DNA of 64,000 nucleotides from JACDAE01 sp034438015 (GCA_034438015.1 DAOTTD010000383.1:1-64000), one strand, 5' to 3'. Shown: positions 8,837 to 18,703, numbered from the stretch's first letter. Numbers and translations: made by a program. Notes: generated from the letters alone by a model not told the origin.

Positions 8837-9610
8837 ATGCCACGAACAATTCTCAATGCCGAATTAGCAGAGTTAAATAAACAGATTATTCACCTTGGGA
8901 CACTCGTCGAAACGGCTCTGGAGCAGGCGCTTGAGGCGCTTAAGACGAAAAACCTGGCCACGTGTGGGCTGGTGATCGCCTCGGAAACATTCGTCGACGA
9001 GACACGCGTCAAGATCGAACAGCAGGCGTTTCGACTCCTCACCTTGCAGCAGCCGTTGGGGAGCCGCGATCTACGCTTCGCCACCTCGGCAGTGGTGATC
9101 GCTGGCGACCTGGAACGCATCGGCGATGGAGCAGAGGGGATCGCTGAACTTCTCGTACGCATGGCACATCCCCAGCAGGAAAATCGGGGTGAGGCGGCTG
9201 CCGTTCCAGCATCCACGCTCGCTGCCGCGCCTCGCGCGCCTTTATCTACGCTCACCGAAGACTCCATTCTGAAGGGCGTACTCGAACTGGGTCAGGAGGC
9301 GCATCGCGTACTGGCGGGAACCGTCAAGGCATTCGCGGCGCGCAATGCGCAGGCGGCTCGCTATATCTGGGAAGAAGACGACGTTGTGGATGTACGCTAT
9401 CACATGGTGCGCCACGACCTGATGACGATGATGGAGGGCGAGCACGCCCTCCCCGCCCTGACGCACGATGCTTTGATACTGCAACGCATGACCTACTACC
9501 TGTGGATCGCTCATAATCTGGAGCGCGTGGCGGACCACTGCACCAATATCTGCGAGCGCATCGTCTTCTTTCTCGAAGGCGACAGCACGATTACTCCCAC
9601 CAGGGAGTAG
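8837..9610 (+). CDS. phoU: Phosphate signalling complex protein PhoU
   Basis: A PhoU-family protein of 257 residues with two three-helix repeats. The hallmarks are HLGTLVETALEQALEAL and GDLERIGDGAEGIAEL in the first repeat and HNLERVADHCTNICERIVF in the second. PhoU represses the PhoR/PhoB system and modulates phosphate uptake through Pst when phosphate is plentiful. The reading frame opens at 8813, but the conserved N-terminus is MPRTIL, so ATG 8837 was chosen; neither start has a strong ribosome site. A low-complexity Ala/Pro stretch of about 35 residues joins the two repeats. No pst or phoR genes adjoin it. Its upstream region is only 100 bases because the ISAs1 element ends at 8734. Confidence 0.9.
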   Translation: MPRTILNAELAELNKQIIHLGTLVETALEQALEALKTKNLATCGLVIASETFVDETRVKIEQQAFRLLTLQQPLGSRDLRFATSAVVIAGDLERIGDGAEGIAELLVRMAHPQQENRGEAAAVPASTLAAAPRAPLSTLTEDSILKGVLELGQEAHRVLAGTVKAFAARNAQAARYIWEEDDVVDVRYHMVRHDLMTMMEGEHALPALTHDALILQRMTYYLWIAHNLERVADHCTNICERIVFFLEGDSTITPTRE

Positions 9611-9612
9611 GA

Positions 9613-10578
9613 TTAAAGTGAAAACTTGCTAAAGAAGCTCCATATAACCTCATTGGCGGTGATCACGTGCGTCGTGCCGGGCTGCCCAGCCCAGGTATGA
9701 GCGCCGTCGCTGATACGGTAGTGCCTGACGATGGTTCCAGCGGCGCAATGCGTCCACTCGATCCCCGTGACATCGCCCTTCTGGAAAAACTGGGTGGAAT
9801 TACCCGTGCACCGGTCGTTCTTCAGCCAGACGCTCAAGTAGTCCTGCACCGATGCCATACGCCGGGCGGGATTACCGTCGTAGGGCGCGAGGGTATCGGT
9901 CAGGCCATGAATCTCCAGCGAGGCCATAGGGCGCGTGGTGTTGCAGGCGCCGAAGGGATAGTAAGCGCCCGAGACCGTGGCGATTGCAGTGATCCGATTC
10001 GAAAGGGCACAGGCCACACGATAAGCCATACCCGCGCCGAGCGAGATACCCGTCACATAGACGCGATGCGTATCGATGCAATAGTTTTTCGCCAGGCTAT
10101 TTAGCATATCGCGGGTAAACTGCACATCGTCGGCGTCGCCGGTCGGCCCAAAGGCCCCCACGCCGGCATTCCACGATGGCGGATCGTCAACGCCCTGTGG
10201 ATAGACCAGCACAAAACCGTACTTATCCGCCGTGGCGTCCATCTGCGTGCTCTTCTCCATAATCTGAGAGGTCCAGCTATACCCGTGGTAACTAATCACC
10301 AGCGGCTGCGGCTGCCGTCCATACGATGGCGCCAGGTGTACCAGAAACGTTCGCTGCAGGCCGCCCGAAGTGATCTTATCGGTCGCATCACCAGCCGCGT
10401 GTGCTGGCGTTTTGCAAGTTATAGGAGGGAGGGTAGGACCAGCCGCTGGCAAGAGGGAGAAGTGTTTCTGCCCCCCCGCCGACCAGGTGTTGATCATATA
10501 CGCAAAAACGCCGAGCACAATGATCATCGAACAGATTATTCCGATCAACCCCACACGGCGCCGCACAGTGTCAGACAT
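9613..10578 (-). CDS. PHB depolymerase / feruloyl-esterase-like secreted hydrolase
   Basis: A 321-residue alpha/beta hydrolase of the LpqC/polyhydroxybutyrate depolymerase type. Residues 10-30 form an N-terminal membrane anchor or signal (VGLIGIICSMIIVLGVFAYM). The oxyanion region is VISYHGY, the nucleophile elbow is GISLGAGMA, and a C-terminal His lies in DGAHTW. Such enzymes cleave polyester or aryl-ester bonds outside the membrane. The exact substrate cannot be read from sequence. It is convergent with phoU, with two bases between the stops. GAGGAA lies about 12 bases before the ATG, a weak site. Confidence 0.85.
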   Translation of the reverse strand: MSDTVRRRVGLIGIICSMIIVLGVFAYMINTWSAGGQKHFSLLPAAGPTLPPITCKTPAHAAGDATDKITSGGLQRTFLVHLAPSYGRQPQPLVISYHGYSWTSQIMEKSTQMDATADKYGFVLVYPQGVDDPPSWNAGVGAFGPTGDADDVQFTRDMLNSLAKNYCIDTHRVYVTGISLGAGMAYRVACALSNRITAIATVSGAYYPFGACNTTRPMASLEIHGLTDTLAPYDGNPARRMASVQDYLSVWLKNDRCTGNSTQFFQKGDVTGIEWTHCAAGTIVRHYRISDGAHTWAGQPGTTHVITANEVIWSFFSKFSL

Positions 10579-10668
10579 ACGATGTAAATTCCTCTATCTT
10601 CTTCATAGTCAGGAACCGGACCGCTCGACCCCTGGACGTACATGCTATACTCTTACAAAAAATGGATG

Positions 10669-10769
10669 CAGTAGGGATGGGGCTTGCTCCCATCCTGGTC
10701 TCCGAACACGCCGTTGCGTGGCTTGATCGCGCTGCCCGAGCCGGATGGGGACAAGCCCCATCCCTACTG
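10669..10769. repeat. Palindromic repeat unit (REP-like), arms 10669-10695 and 10743-10769
   Basis: CAGTAGGGATGGGGCTTG starts the left arm and reappears in reverse complement as the right arm. The 27-base arms differ at two positions around a 47-base centre. A third, single arm occurs at 32997-33025. The unit lies between the esterase and sua5 promoter regions. Its short length and dispersed copies suggest a REP- or MITE-like intergenic repeat. Confidence 0.8.
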
Positions 10770-10808
10770 AAGAGATACTGCACCCATTTCTGGAGAACCA
10801 CAGTAGTT

Positions 10809-11876
10809 ATGCACGATATACAGACAAACGTTTTACCTGTCAACGCGCACCATCCCGATCCAGCCAGTATCGAGCGAGCAGCCGCGCTCCTGCGTCACGG
10901 GGAACTCGTCGTCTTTCCGACCGAGACGGTGTATGGCCTGGGCGCTGATGTGTTGCAGACAGCCGCCGTCGAGCGCATTTTCACCGCCAAAGGGCGTCCG
11001 TTCAGCGATCCATTGATTGTCCATATCGCATCTGAAGATACGCTAGCGATGTTGACGTCCAGCATTCCTCCCCAGGTGCGCCAGCTCGCAGACGCATTCT
11101 GGCCGGGTCCGCTCACATTGATCCTGCCGGCGCGTGTACCGGGGCTGATCACTGCGGGCTTAGAGACCATCGCGGTGCGCATGCCGCGTCACCCTGTCGC
11201 GCTGGCGCTCATTCGTGCGCTCGGCTCGCCCATCGCGGCACCAAGCGCCAATCGCTTCATGCACGTCAGTCCCACCACAGCGCAACATGCCCTGGCGGAC
11301 CTCGCCGGGCGCGTGCCGCTTATACTGGATAGCGGTCCCTGCACAGTCGGCGTCGAATCGACGATTCTTGACCTCTGCGCCGATGTGCCCACGATTCTGC
11401 GTCCCGGCGGCATCAGTCTAGAGGCGCTGCGCACCATTGTACCGGACGTACAACCACCACATAGACGTTCTACCACTTCTTCAAACGAAGCACCAGACGA
11501 AAAAGCACAGAAGGCGCCGGGACAGTTACTTATCCACTATGCCCCCGCTGTACCAACGTATCTCTTCGAGGGCGCGGCGCATGCTATGCGCACAAGCATG
11601 CTGGCCGAGGTACGCAAACGCCAGCAGCAGGGCAAGCATGTAGGCGTTCTGATCGCGGACGAAGACCTCGCCACATTTCAAGAAACCGGTGCCTTTATCT
11701 ATACGCTCGGCGGCGCACCTGAACAGATCGCCGCCCATCTCTTCGCCGGTCTGCGCACACTGGAAGAGGCAGGAGTGCAGGTGATCCTTTGTCGCAGCTT
11801 TGGAGAGCAGGGACTCGGTCTCGCCGTGCGCGATCGCTTACTCAAAGCGGCTGGCGGTAAAGTCGTGTATGTATGA
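10809..11876 (+). CDS. sua5: Threonylcarbamoyl-AMP synthase, Sua5/YwlC type
   Basis: A 355-residue protein that makes threonylcarbamoyl-AMP from threonine, bicarbonate and ATP for tRNA t6A37. The YrdC/TsaC domain occupies residues about 15-205 (VFPTETVYGLGADV, KGRPFSDPLIVH, RMPRHPVALALI, APSANRF). The C-terminal Sua5 domain follows after a linker (KAPGQLLIHYAPAVP to the end), so this is the long Sua5 form. The frame opens upstream at 10662 inside the palindromic repeat, but conserved sequence begins only after ATG 10809, which was chosen. It converges with the PucR gene five bases after its stop. Confidence 0.92.
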   Translation: MHDIQTNVLPVNAHHPDPASIERAAALLRHGELVVFPTETVYGLGADVLQTAAVERIFTAKGRPFSDPLIVHIASEDTLAMLTSSIPPQVRQLADAFWPGPLTLILPARVPGLITAGLETIAVRMPRHPVALALIRALGSPIAAPSANRFMHVSPTTAQHALADLAGRVPLILDSGPCTVGVESTILDLCADVPTILRPGGISLEALRTIVPDVQPPHRRSTTSSNEAPDEKAQKAPGQLLIHYAPAVPTYLFEGAAHAMRTSMLAEVRKRQQQGKHVGVLIADEDLATFQETGAFIYTLGGAPEQIAAHLFAGLRTLEEAGVQVILCRSFGEQGLGLAVRDRLLKAAGGKVVYV

Positions 11877-11881
11877 GTGGC

Positions 11882-13516
11882 TCATCTTCTCTGAAGATGG
11901 TGGATCTTTAGCGCGATCTGAAGGGAGAGACGCAGTTCGGAGTCCTCAAGGGAGCGGCCCAAGATGGCCTCGATGCGATCGAGGCGGTAGAGCAGGGAGT
12001 TGCGATGCAGATGCATAACGCGCGCCGTCTCACTCAGGTTGCCGTTGCAACGGAAGAAGCCCTCCAGGGTCTCCACGAGGGTGCCATCGTTGCGCGCATC
12101 GTGAGCGAGGAGGGGGCCGAGCATCTCCTGATAGAAATCGTCCAGCTCTTCCTGACCATCGAGGTGAAAGAGCAGGCGGTAGACGCCCAGGTGCACAAAA
12201 GAGTGCAGCTTCCCCTCGCCAAAGAGGCGGCGTCCGATCTCTAGAGCCTGCTGCGCCTCGCGGAACGACTGCGGTATCCCTTGCAGGTTTTTTGCAATAC
12301 GCCCGATGCCACAGGAATACAGTGGGAGATCGAAGCTACGTGCTGGAACCACACGCGCATGCACACGTTCAAGGCGCGAAAACAGGTTGTTTTCACTTCC
12401 ATGCTCATCCTGCATCATACCCTCCACATCTTGCAAGGGCAGCAGGGCGATGATACGGCGCACTTCGCTCAAGAGCCAGCAGCCCGGCCAGTCGCGCAGA
12501 AGTTCGTCGCGCACGCGCTTGCTCCATTGAGCGGGTGAACCACTATCCTGGTAATCTGGCTCACCGGGCGAGACCTCGAAGATTACTACAACCTGCGAAG
12601 GAACCAGGTCATAACCCAGAATACGAGCGCGGGCCAGCATCTCTTCGGGCTGCTGATAGTGTCCCTGGAGTACATCGGTAAATGCCTCCACCTGGTATCT
12701 GCTCTCGACCTCGCTGCGTTCGCGCTCGCGCGCAAACTCCAGGGCCAGGATGGGAGCCACCTGTCCCAGAATGATACGCTCCAGATAATCGAAGTCGCTC
12801 TCGCTGCCGATCAGGGAGAGATAGCCGACGACCTCGTGACGAATCAGAATGGGCTCTACAACGCGTGTCAGACCATGGTTTCTGAGCGTCTCGTCGGTCA
12901 GCGGAATTGGCAGCAGCAGCATACCGGCGTCGAGGGGCGCAGATTGGAAGCGCACGTGCTGATCGGCATCCTGCACAACCACCCACTTATTGCGGCTGTT
13001 GGCAAGATGCTCGCAGACACCGCGCATACCCGCGCCCTGTACGCTTAATTGCATCAGAGAGTGGGCGATCTCGGTAGCCTTACGCTCGGTCTCGCCGCGA
13101 AAGCTCACAACAAAGGTAATCATCTCGCGCGCGATCTCTTCGAGCGTCAGAGACGTTGGCAGCAGAATCAGAGGAAGGTGCAGATGCTCAGCAATAGAGA
13201 TTGCTTCATCGCCGAGAGCATCAGAAGATGGCGCGGCAACAGCCACCGCTGCAACGCCCGCTTTCTGCAAAGTCTTGAGCAGACTCGGCAGCGTCACATC
13301 GAGACGACGCAACTGGGAAAGAGCCAACAGAGCGAGTTCTCCCCCCTGCAAGCTCTCGAATGCAGGCAGGCGTGCCCGCATAGAACACGCCCATGTCACG
13401 CGGCGCTCCAGACCACCACTACCGGCCACCAGTTGTGCATCGCGGGAGGCAAGCAGCGCGAGAATATTGCGGACAGAAGCCGATGATATTGAGGGAGGCA
13501 GACTGCTGCTCGTCAT
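11882..13516 (-). CDS. PucR/CdaR-family transcriptional regulator
   Basis: A 544-residue regulator. Residues about 10-130 form the PucR N-terminal purine-catabolism-type domain (VRNILALLASRDAQLVAGSGG). A GAF-like or GGDEF-like middle follows. The last 70 residues are the PucR C-terminal HTH (GNLSETARVMHLHRNSLLYRLDRI). Family members control catabolic genes for purines, amino acids or glycols; the target here is unknown. No catabolic operon adjoins it. It is divergent from nothing: the next genes upstream read the same way, starting with a 40-residue basic protein 24 bases away. Confidence 0.9.
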   Translation of the reverse strand: MTSSSLPPSISSASVRNILALLASRDAQLVAGSGGLERRVTWACSMRARLPAFESLQGGELALLALSQLRRLDVTLPSLLKTLQKAGVAAVAVAAPSSDALGDEAISIAEHLHLPLILLPTSLTLEEIAREMITFVVSFRGETERKATEIAHSLMQLSVQGAGMRGVCEHLANSRNKWVVVQDADQHVRFQSAPLDAGMLLLPIPLTDETLRNHGLTRVVEPILIRHEVVGYLSLIGSESDFDYLERIILGQVAPILALEFARERERSEVESRYQVEAFTDVLQGHYQQPEEMLARARILGYDLVPSQVVVIFEVSPGEPDYQDSGSPAQWSKRVRDELLRDWPGCWLLSEVRRIIALLPLQDVEGMMQDEHGSENNLFSRLERVHARVVPARSFDLPLYSCGIGRIAKNLQGIPQSFREAQQALEIGRRLFGEGKLHSFVHLGVYRLLFHLDGQEELDDFYQEMLGPLLAHDARNDGTLVETLEGFFRCNGNLSETARVMHLHRNSLLYRLDRIEAILGRSLEDSELRLSLQIALKIHHLQRR

Positions 13517-13540
13517 ATCGCGCTCCGCGAAACGCGGCGC

Positions 13541-13663
13541 CTAGCGCCGTGTCGTAGATGTAGCGGTAGCACTTCCTGCTTTCTGGGCCTGACGCTGCTT
13601 CTCTTTCATTTTCTTTGCCTTCGCCAGGTGCTTATGCCATGCCACACGTTTAGTCTTGTTCAT
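13541..13663 (-). CDS. Small, very basic protein (40 aa)
   Basis: A 40-residue Lys/Arg-rich protein, MNKTKRVAWHKHLAKAKKMK followed by EKQRQAQKAG. GAAAGGAAA lies about ten bases upstream of the ATG. The composition resembles small ribosome-associated or RNA-binding peptides of the AURKAIP1/COX24 kind, but the match is by composition only. It sits between a TPR gene and the PucR gene, all reading leftward. Confidence 0.6.
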   Translation of the reverse strand: MNKTKRVAWHKHLAKAKKMKEKQRQAQKAGSATATSTTRR

Positions 13664-13686
13664 TAGAATAGTTTCCTTTCAAATCT

Positions 13687-14505
13687 TTACTGCTCTTCCG
13701 AATCAGTGTTGCCCTCGAAATCGATCTCGGTCATATCGTCGCTCTCGTCACCGCCATCGTAATACTCGTCATCGTTGCCAAGCTCATCATCGTCCTCACG
13801 ATCGCGCAGCATGGTGTCCTTGATGTAGGCACGGATTGTGTCGCCGCTGCTGCCCTGGGATGGGAAACTCACGCGGCCCACCATACTGGGATGCTGGTAC
13901 TCTTCGCGGATAATCAAGCGTACCTGCCCATTCTCTTTATAGAGAATAGCGGCGGCGTAACGGTTGCCATTCTCCATGAAACTAATCAGGCGATTTGCCA
14001 GGCGCGGCTCGATCTGCCCGATATCCTCTCCAGCAGTATTGCGCACCAACAGCGTGTGGCCATTTACATAAAGCTGGACCCGATCGCCTACGCCAACCTT
14101 CGCCAGCACAGAGTTCGGCGCGAGGTTGATCAGTTCGGTCACACCGGTCTTGCCAGTTTCCTCGATGAAGAGCCTGGGATCAATGCGATCGGCCCCGCCA
14201 TGACTCTGCACGGCTGACTCTTCGAGCTGCGCCAGGCGGTCTAGATTTTTCTTGGCGATAATGTTTTTGGGACTGTACTTCAACGTCTGCGTATAGGCCT
14301 GGCGGGCCTCCGTATATTGTCCCAACTCACTCAGAGCCTTGCCAAGACGATTAAAAGCATCGGGCTCGTAGGGGAAGATATTCAAGATATTCCTGTTGGT
14401 AGAAACAGCCTCCTCCCACTGACCTTCCTGTGCCTGTTTGACTGCTAGATCAGTCCATTGTTTTTTCAATCGCGCCTTTTCCTCAGCCGATTGCGCTTGA
14501 GTCAT
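13687..14505 (-). CDS. TPR-repeat protein with acidic tail
   Basis: A 272-residue cytoplasmic protein. Residues about 15-100 contain TPR repeats (AVKQAQEGQWEEAVSTNRNI, then NRLGKALSELGQYTEARQAY). A middle domain of about 110 residues is unrecognised. The tail is strongly acidic (DREDDDELGNDDEYYDGGD). The frame runs open to 14589, but AGGAGGAGG about seven bases before ATG 14505 fixes the start and removes the overlap with miaB. Genes of this type often follow miaB in Chloroflexota, possibly as a protein-interaction adaptor; this is inference. Confidence 0.8.
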   Translation of the reverse strand: MTQAQSAEEKARLKKQWTDLAVKQAQEGQWEEAVSTNRNILNIFPYEPDAFNRLGKALSELGQYTEARQAYTQTLKYSPKNIIAKKNLDRLAQLEESAVQSHGGADRIDPRLFIEETGKTGVTELINLAPNSVLAKVGVGDRVQLYVNGHTLLVRNTAGEDIGQIEPRLANRLISFMENGNRYAAAILYKENGQVRLIIREEYQHPSMVGRVSFPSQGSSGDTIRAYIKDTMLRDREDDDELGNDDEYYDGGDESDDMTEIDFEGNTDSEEQ

Positions 14506-14555
14506 CAATGCCTCCTCCTCTGCGACAGATAGGAATGTCAAACTTAGTGAGCTTA

Positions 14556-16061
14556 TTATAGCGCAACAATGCAACCCTGCAAGGACCACGCCGTCGCTCG
14601 CTCGATATGCACCTTCACCATGTCTCCGGGCTGAACAATACGAGCAGGCTCATCAGGGGTGGGCTGGGGAAAGAATACCAGTTTATTGGCGCGGTTGCGT
14701 CCCTTCCACTGCTGGCGTCCGCGCGACGTATTCTCATCCTCGACCAGAACCTCCTCTTCGCGACCTACATAAGACTGATTTAGCTCAAGGGCGATCCGGG
14801 CCTGTACATCCTCCAGAGCGTGCAGGCGCCGCTTCTTCTCCGCCGCCGGGACATCATCCTCCCAGCGAGCCGCCACCGTTCCCGGACGCACTGAGTAAGC
14901 GGCCACGTGTACTACATCGAAATGAATGCGTTCAAGAAGATCGAGCGTATGCTGGAACTCCTGCTCCGTCTCGCCGCAGAAGCCGACGATGATATCGGTT
15001 GATAGCGTAATCATGGGCCACAGCTCGCGCACCCGCGCAATCCGTTCGCAGTACTCATCGAGTGTATAGCCGCGCTTCATGCGCTTGAGCACGGCGTCAT
15101 CGCCGGACTGGACCGGAATGTTCAGGTGTTCACAGACCTTCGGCAGGTGGGCCATGCGCTCAATCATGCTATCGGTCATATGGCGGGGATAAGATGTCAT
15201 AAAGCGAATACGCCCCAGACCCTCGATCGAGCTCAGGTCCGTCATCAGGTCGGCGAGGTCGGGCCTCTCCGGCAGATCCAGACCATACGCCTCGACGGTC
15301 TGACCCAACAGCGTCAACTCCTTCGCGCCCTTCCCGACCAGCGAGCGCGCCTCCATCATCAGTTCATCGATGGGGCGACTGCGCTCCCGCCCACGGCGAT
15401 ACGGCACGATACAATACGTACAAACCTTGTTGCACCCCAAGACTATAGGAAGCCACGCCGTCGGGCTGGCCTTAGCGGGCTCGATCTTCGTCGGGTAGTG
15501 CGCGATGCGATCGCCGGGCTTCGGAGTGATCGCCATTGGCAGGACTGTATGCTTCCCCTTCGAGCTGATCGAGGTTGCGAAGGTCGGCAGAACAGGAGCG
15601 GTGGGAACGGGTTCGTCGACGCCGGGCACAAAGTCGAGATCAGGCATGAAATCGACATCGAGGCAGCCCGCGCCCGAGATCGGCGTCCAGCGTTCCTCCA
15701 GGAAGCGCGGCAGGATATCGGCCTGCTCCACCTTCATAAAGAGGTCGATATGTGGGTAGCGCTGGCTCAGCGCGTCGATCGTCTTCTGATTGCCGATCAT
15801 GCAGCCCATCATCGCCACCAGCAGGTCGCTGCGTTGCGCCTTCGCCTGTTTGAGCAGGGCCAGTTGGTTATGCGCCTTCTCTTCAGGGGCATGGCGTACG
15901 CTGCAGGTATTGAGGACCACGAGGTTGGCCTGGTCCATCCCGCTCTCCTCCCAGCCCATCTCGTCGAGCAGCGTCTGAATGCGCTGAGAATCGGCCTGGT
16001 TCATCTGGCAGCCAACCGTCCAAATATGGTATTTGCCGCGTGGAATAGTTGTCGTGGTCAT
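14556..16061 (-). CDS. miaB: tRNA-2-methylthio-N6-dimethylallyladenosine synthase MiaB
   Basis: A 501-residue radical-SAM methylthiotransferase that adds the 2-methylthio group to i6A37 of tRNA. The N-terminal UPF0004 domain holds the auxiliary-cluster cysteines (TVGCQMNQADS, LNTCSVR, MMGCMIGN). The radical SAM motif is CNKVCTYCIVPYRRG, and a C-terminal TRAM domain follows (YVGREEEVLVED to GDMVKVHIE). Compared with the usual 440-450 residues there is an extra Pro-rich loop at about residues 130-195, between the two cluster domains. It is upstream of the TPR gene in the same direction with a 50-base gap, so the two probably share a transcript. Confidence 0.95.
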   Translation of the reverse strand: MTTTTIPRGKYHIWTVGCQMNQADSQRIQTLLDEMGWEESGMDQANLVVLNTCSVRHAPEEKAHNQLALLKQAKAQRSDLLVAMMGCMIGNQKTIDALSQRYPHIDLFMKVEQADILPRFLEERWTPISGAGCLDVDFMPDLDFVPGVDEPVPTAPVLPTFATSISSKGKHTVLPMAITPKPGDRIAHYPTKIEPAKASPTAWLPIVLGCNKVCTYCIVPYRRGRERSRPIDELMMEARSLVGKGAKELTLLGQTVEAYGLDLPERPDLADLMTDLSSIEGLGRIRFMTSYPRHMTDSMIERMAHLPKVCEHLNIPVQSGDDAVLKRMKRGYTLDEYCERIARVRELWPMITLSTDIIVGFCGETEQEFQHTLDLLERIHFDVVHVAAYSVRPGTVAARWEDDVPAAEKKRRLHALEDVQARIALELNQSYVGREEEVLVEDENTSRGRQQWKGRNRANKLVFFPQPTPDEPARIVQPGDMVKVHIERATAWSLQGCIVAL

Positions 16062-16228
16062 AACACAGCCTCGCCTTGAGCAATTAAAATTGAATATGGA
16101 TAGAATATACGTAGTCAGCGTACCGTTCGCACCCTCTAAGCACGCTATTATACACTACTTTTGTGGGACTGAAAAGTGGGTGATTTCTCAATATCATAAG
16201 CTCGGAAAAGAACCTACATCCACTCTGA

Positions 16229-17164
16229 TCAGTCCTTGCGGAAGCCGAGGTCCAGCATCTTCGCTCCATCTGCGAAGACGGCGTCGTAGGATGGAGCGTG
16301 CAGTTCCGCGCCGATGAGGTGATGGCCGTTGCGACGCGCGGAGAACACCAGGCACACACCGGCATCATCCGTCCAGCCCGTCTTCACGCCATCGGTGCCC
16401 TGGTAGCTGGTGAGCAGCGAGTTAGTGTTGTCCCAGTGGTAGGCATGGGTGTAGAGCGTCGGTTTCACATCGTAGCTCGCCTGACCTACGATCTGGGCGA
16501 AGGTGGCGTTGCGCATGGCGTAGTTCGCGACCGTCACCAGGTCAGCGGCGGAGGAATAGTGGTTCCCGTTGCCGAAGCCATGCGGATTGTCATAATGGGT
16601 ATGGGTCAGGCCGAGCGCCTGCGCCTTGCGACTCATCATGGCCACAAAGTTATCCACCGAACCGGCGACGGTGCGCGCGAGGACGATCGAGGCATCGGTA
16701 CCAGAACGCAGCATGAGGCCGTAGAGCAGCGTGTGCAAGCGGAAATAATCGCCAGCCACGAGTCCGGCGGTGCTGGCCCCGGCTGGAACCTGACCGAGAT
16801 CGGACTGCTGCACCGTCACGCCCTGATCGAGATTGGCGTTTTCGATCGCTACGATGGCGGTCATGATTTTGGTCGTGCTGGCAATGGGGAGTTGTTGTGC
16901 GCTATTCATGCTGTAGAGCACACGATCCGTATCGGCATCGATCAGATAGGCAGCCATGCCACTGACAAAAGGTGCCGGAGTTGGAGACGGTGAAGGCGTT
17001 GGCGATGGCGTCGGTAAAGGGGTGGGCATCGGCGATGGTGTCGGCGTGATCAGCCCGAACGCGGTCTCGATGCTGGGCAGGGCCGGCGAGACAAAAAAAG
17101 CGGCCAGCGCGGCAATCACGATCATTATCACAATCACTACGACAAGGACTACACGTTGCGCCAT
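16229..17164 (-). CDS. Serine-type D-Ala-D-Ala carboxypeptidase (peptidase S11)
   Basis: A 311-residue DacA/DacF-like penicillin-binding protein. An N-terminal membrane anchor (residues 4-27) is followed by a Pro/Ser/Thr linker with repeated PTPSP-type units that spans the wall. The catalytic domain has SxxK as STTK (PIASTTKIMTAI), the second motif as SGTD where family members have SGN, and KTG in DGVKTGWTDDAG. It trims the terminal D-Ala of peptidoglycan stem peptides outside the membrane. It has its own upstream region and no operon partner. Confidence 0.9.
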   Translation of the reverse strand: MAQRVVLVVVIVIMIVIAALAAFFVSPALPSIETAFGLITPTPSPMPTPLPTPSPTPSPSPTPAPFVSGMAAYLIDADTDRVLYSMNSAQQLPIASTTKIMTAIVAIENANLDQGVTVQQSDLGQVPAGASTAGLVAGDYFRLHTLLYGLMLRSGTDASIVLARTVAGSVDNFVAMMSRKAQALGLTHTHYDNPHGFGNGNHYSSAADLVTVANYAMRNATFAQIVGQASYDVKPTLYTHAYHWDNTNSLLTSYQGTDGVKTGWTDDAGVCLVFSARRNGHHLIGAELHAPSYDAVFADGAKMLDLGFRKD

Positions 17165-17464
17165 GTTCCACCTACATTTCTATCCTCTGTTACGAGGCAT
17201 CTCAAACGCACCCTGATAGTATTAGCGAATTAAAAAGGAAATGCTAACAGGATAGGATGTTTTTCTCTCTTCTGTTGTGCACAGCTCCAGCAACTTTTCC
17301 GTGTTAAAGGTGCATGCAGCTTGCGCTACAGCGTTTCCTTTGCTACACTGCTTCTTACCGGGGATGGCCCACCTGAGGGCCATGACTATTCTCTAAAGAA
17401 GACTCAGCCCATGAACTCACAGAGATGCTCTCGCGTTCAGCAGCCAGTCAGTAAAGAAGGTTTT

Positions 17465-18703
17465 ATGCTACAGGATAATCCACATTCCTCTACGAATGCT
17501 TCCCAGGACCAGGCACCGAATGCCTCCTTTGACGCCCTCTCCACGCTGGTTACAGAAGGGGTCGCATATATGGAACAGACCATGTCGCGCTTCATCCAGG
17601 ACATGCAGACACTCTGTCTCATCGAGTCGCCCTCAGACGATACACCCGGCCTCAACGCGATGGCGCAACAGCTCTCGACGCTGTTGCAGCGCGTGGGCAT
17701 GCAGAGCACCATCATCGAACATGCACGCGGAAACGCTATTCTGGGGACAATGGTTGGCGATAATCCGGCGGCTCCTGCTTGTCTCCTGCTCGGCCATCAT
17801 GATACAGTCCACCCCGTCGGCGTCGCGCATGGGCGCGTACGACTCGAGGCCGAAAGGTTCTACGGGCCGGGCACAGTGGATATGAAGGTGGGACTGCTGC
17901 AGGGCGTCTACGCGCTAGAACTATTGAAGCAACAGGGCTATAGAGACTTCAACAGGATTCTCTTCCTGTCTGTGCCGGACGAAGAGATCTCTACCCGCTA
18001 CCATGTGGATCTGATCAGACGCGTCGCCCAGGAGCATCCGATCGTGCTTGGACTGGAGGGAGCGCGCTCTGTAGGCACCGTGGTTATTCGGCGTAAGGGG
18101 TGCACACACTATAAACTCACCGCCGAAGGGCTGGCAGCCCACGCGGGTAGTAGTCCCGAGAGAGGGCGCAATGCTGTGCTGGAACTGGCGCACCAGATCA
18201 TCCAGGCACAGAGTTTCATGGGTTGGCGCGAAGGGTTTACTATCAACGCGGGACCCATCAAAGGCGGCTCGTGGGCCAATATCGTCTCCGACTACGCCGA
18301 GATTTTCTTTGATATCCGCTTTCTCCGCCCGGAAGATCGCCTCGCCGCCGAGGAGCGCTGGCATGAACTGCTCCAAAACAAACTTGTGCCAGGCGTCAAA
18401 CTCACCCTGAGCGCCCAGCCAGACTCGATGGAGCCGATGGTAGCTACCGAACAGAGCCTCGCCGTTGCGCAGCAGGTTCGCTTGATCGCCGAACGCATCC
18501 TCAACACTCCATTTGACCCGGAAACACGAGGCGGTGCCTCGGATTGCTGCAACACAGCGGCGGAAGGCTGCCCGACGATCGACGGCCTCGGCGCTATCGG
18601 CGGCGGCGCACACACCTCCGAGGAGTACGTACTCTTGCAACCAATTCCGAGTCGCGTTGCCCTGCTGGCAGGTCTGATCGCAGCCGAGACACTTTTGTAC
18701 TAA
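17465..18703 (+). CDS. M20-family metallopeptidase (CPG2-like)
   Basis: A 412-residue M20 peptidase. Metal-binding motifs are LLLGHHDTVHP, the bridging Asp in YGPGTVDMKVG, and Glu-Glu in SVPDEEIST. The dimerisation (lid) domain begins near GCTHYKLTAEGLAAHAGSSP. Family members are glutamate carboxypeptidases, deacylases or dipeptidases using two Zn ions. The reading frame opens at 17321, but AGAAGG five bases before ATG 17465 and the first conserved sequence after it decide the start. It stands alone, with no signal peptide. Confidence 0.88.
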   Translation: MLQDNPHSSTNASQDQAPNASFDALSTLVTEGVAYMEQTMSRFIQDMQTLCLIESPSDDTPGLNAMAQQLSTLLQRVGMQSTIIEHARGNAILGTMVGDNPAAPACLLLGHHDTVHPVGVAHGRVRLEAERFYGPGTVDMKVGLLQGVYALELLKQQGYRDFNRILFLSVPDEEISTRYHVDLIRRVAQEHPIVLGLEGARSVGTVVIRRKGCTHYKLTAEGLAAHAGSSPERGRNAVLELAHQIIQAQSFMGWREGFTINAGPIKGGSWANIVSDYAEIFFDIRFLRPEDRLAAEERWHELLQNKLVPGVKLTLSAQPDSMEPMVATEQSLAVAQQVRLIAERILNTPFDPETRGGASDCCNTAAEGCPTIDGLGAIGGGAHTSEEYVLLQPIPSRVALLAGLIAAETLLY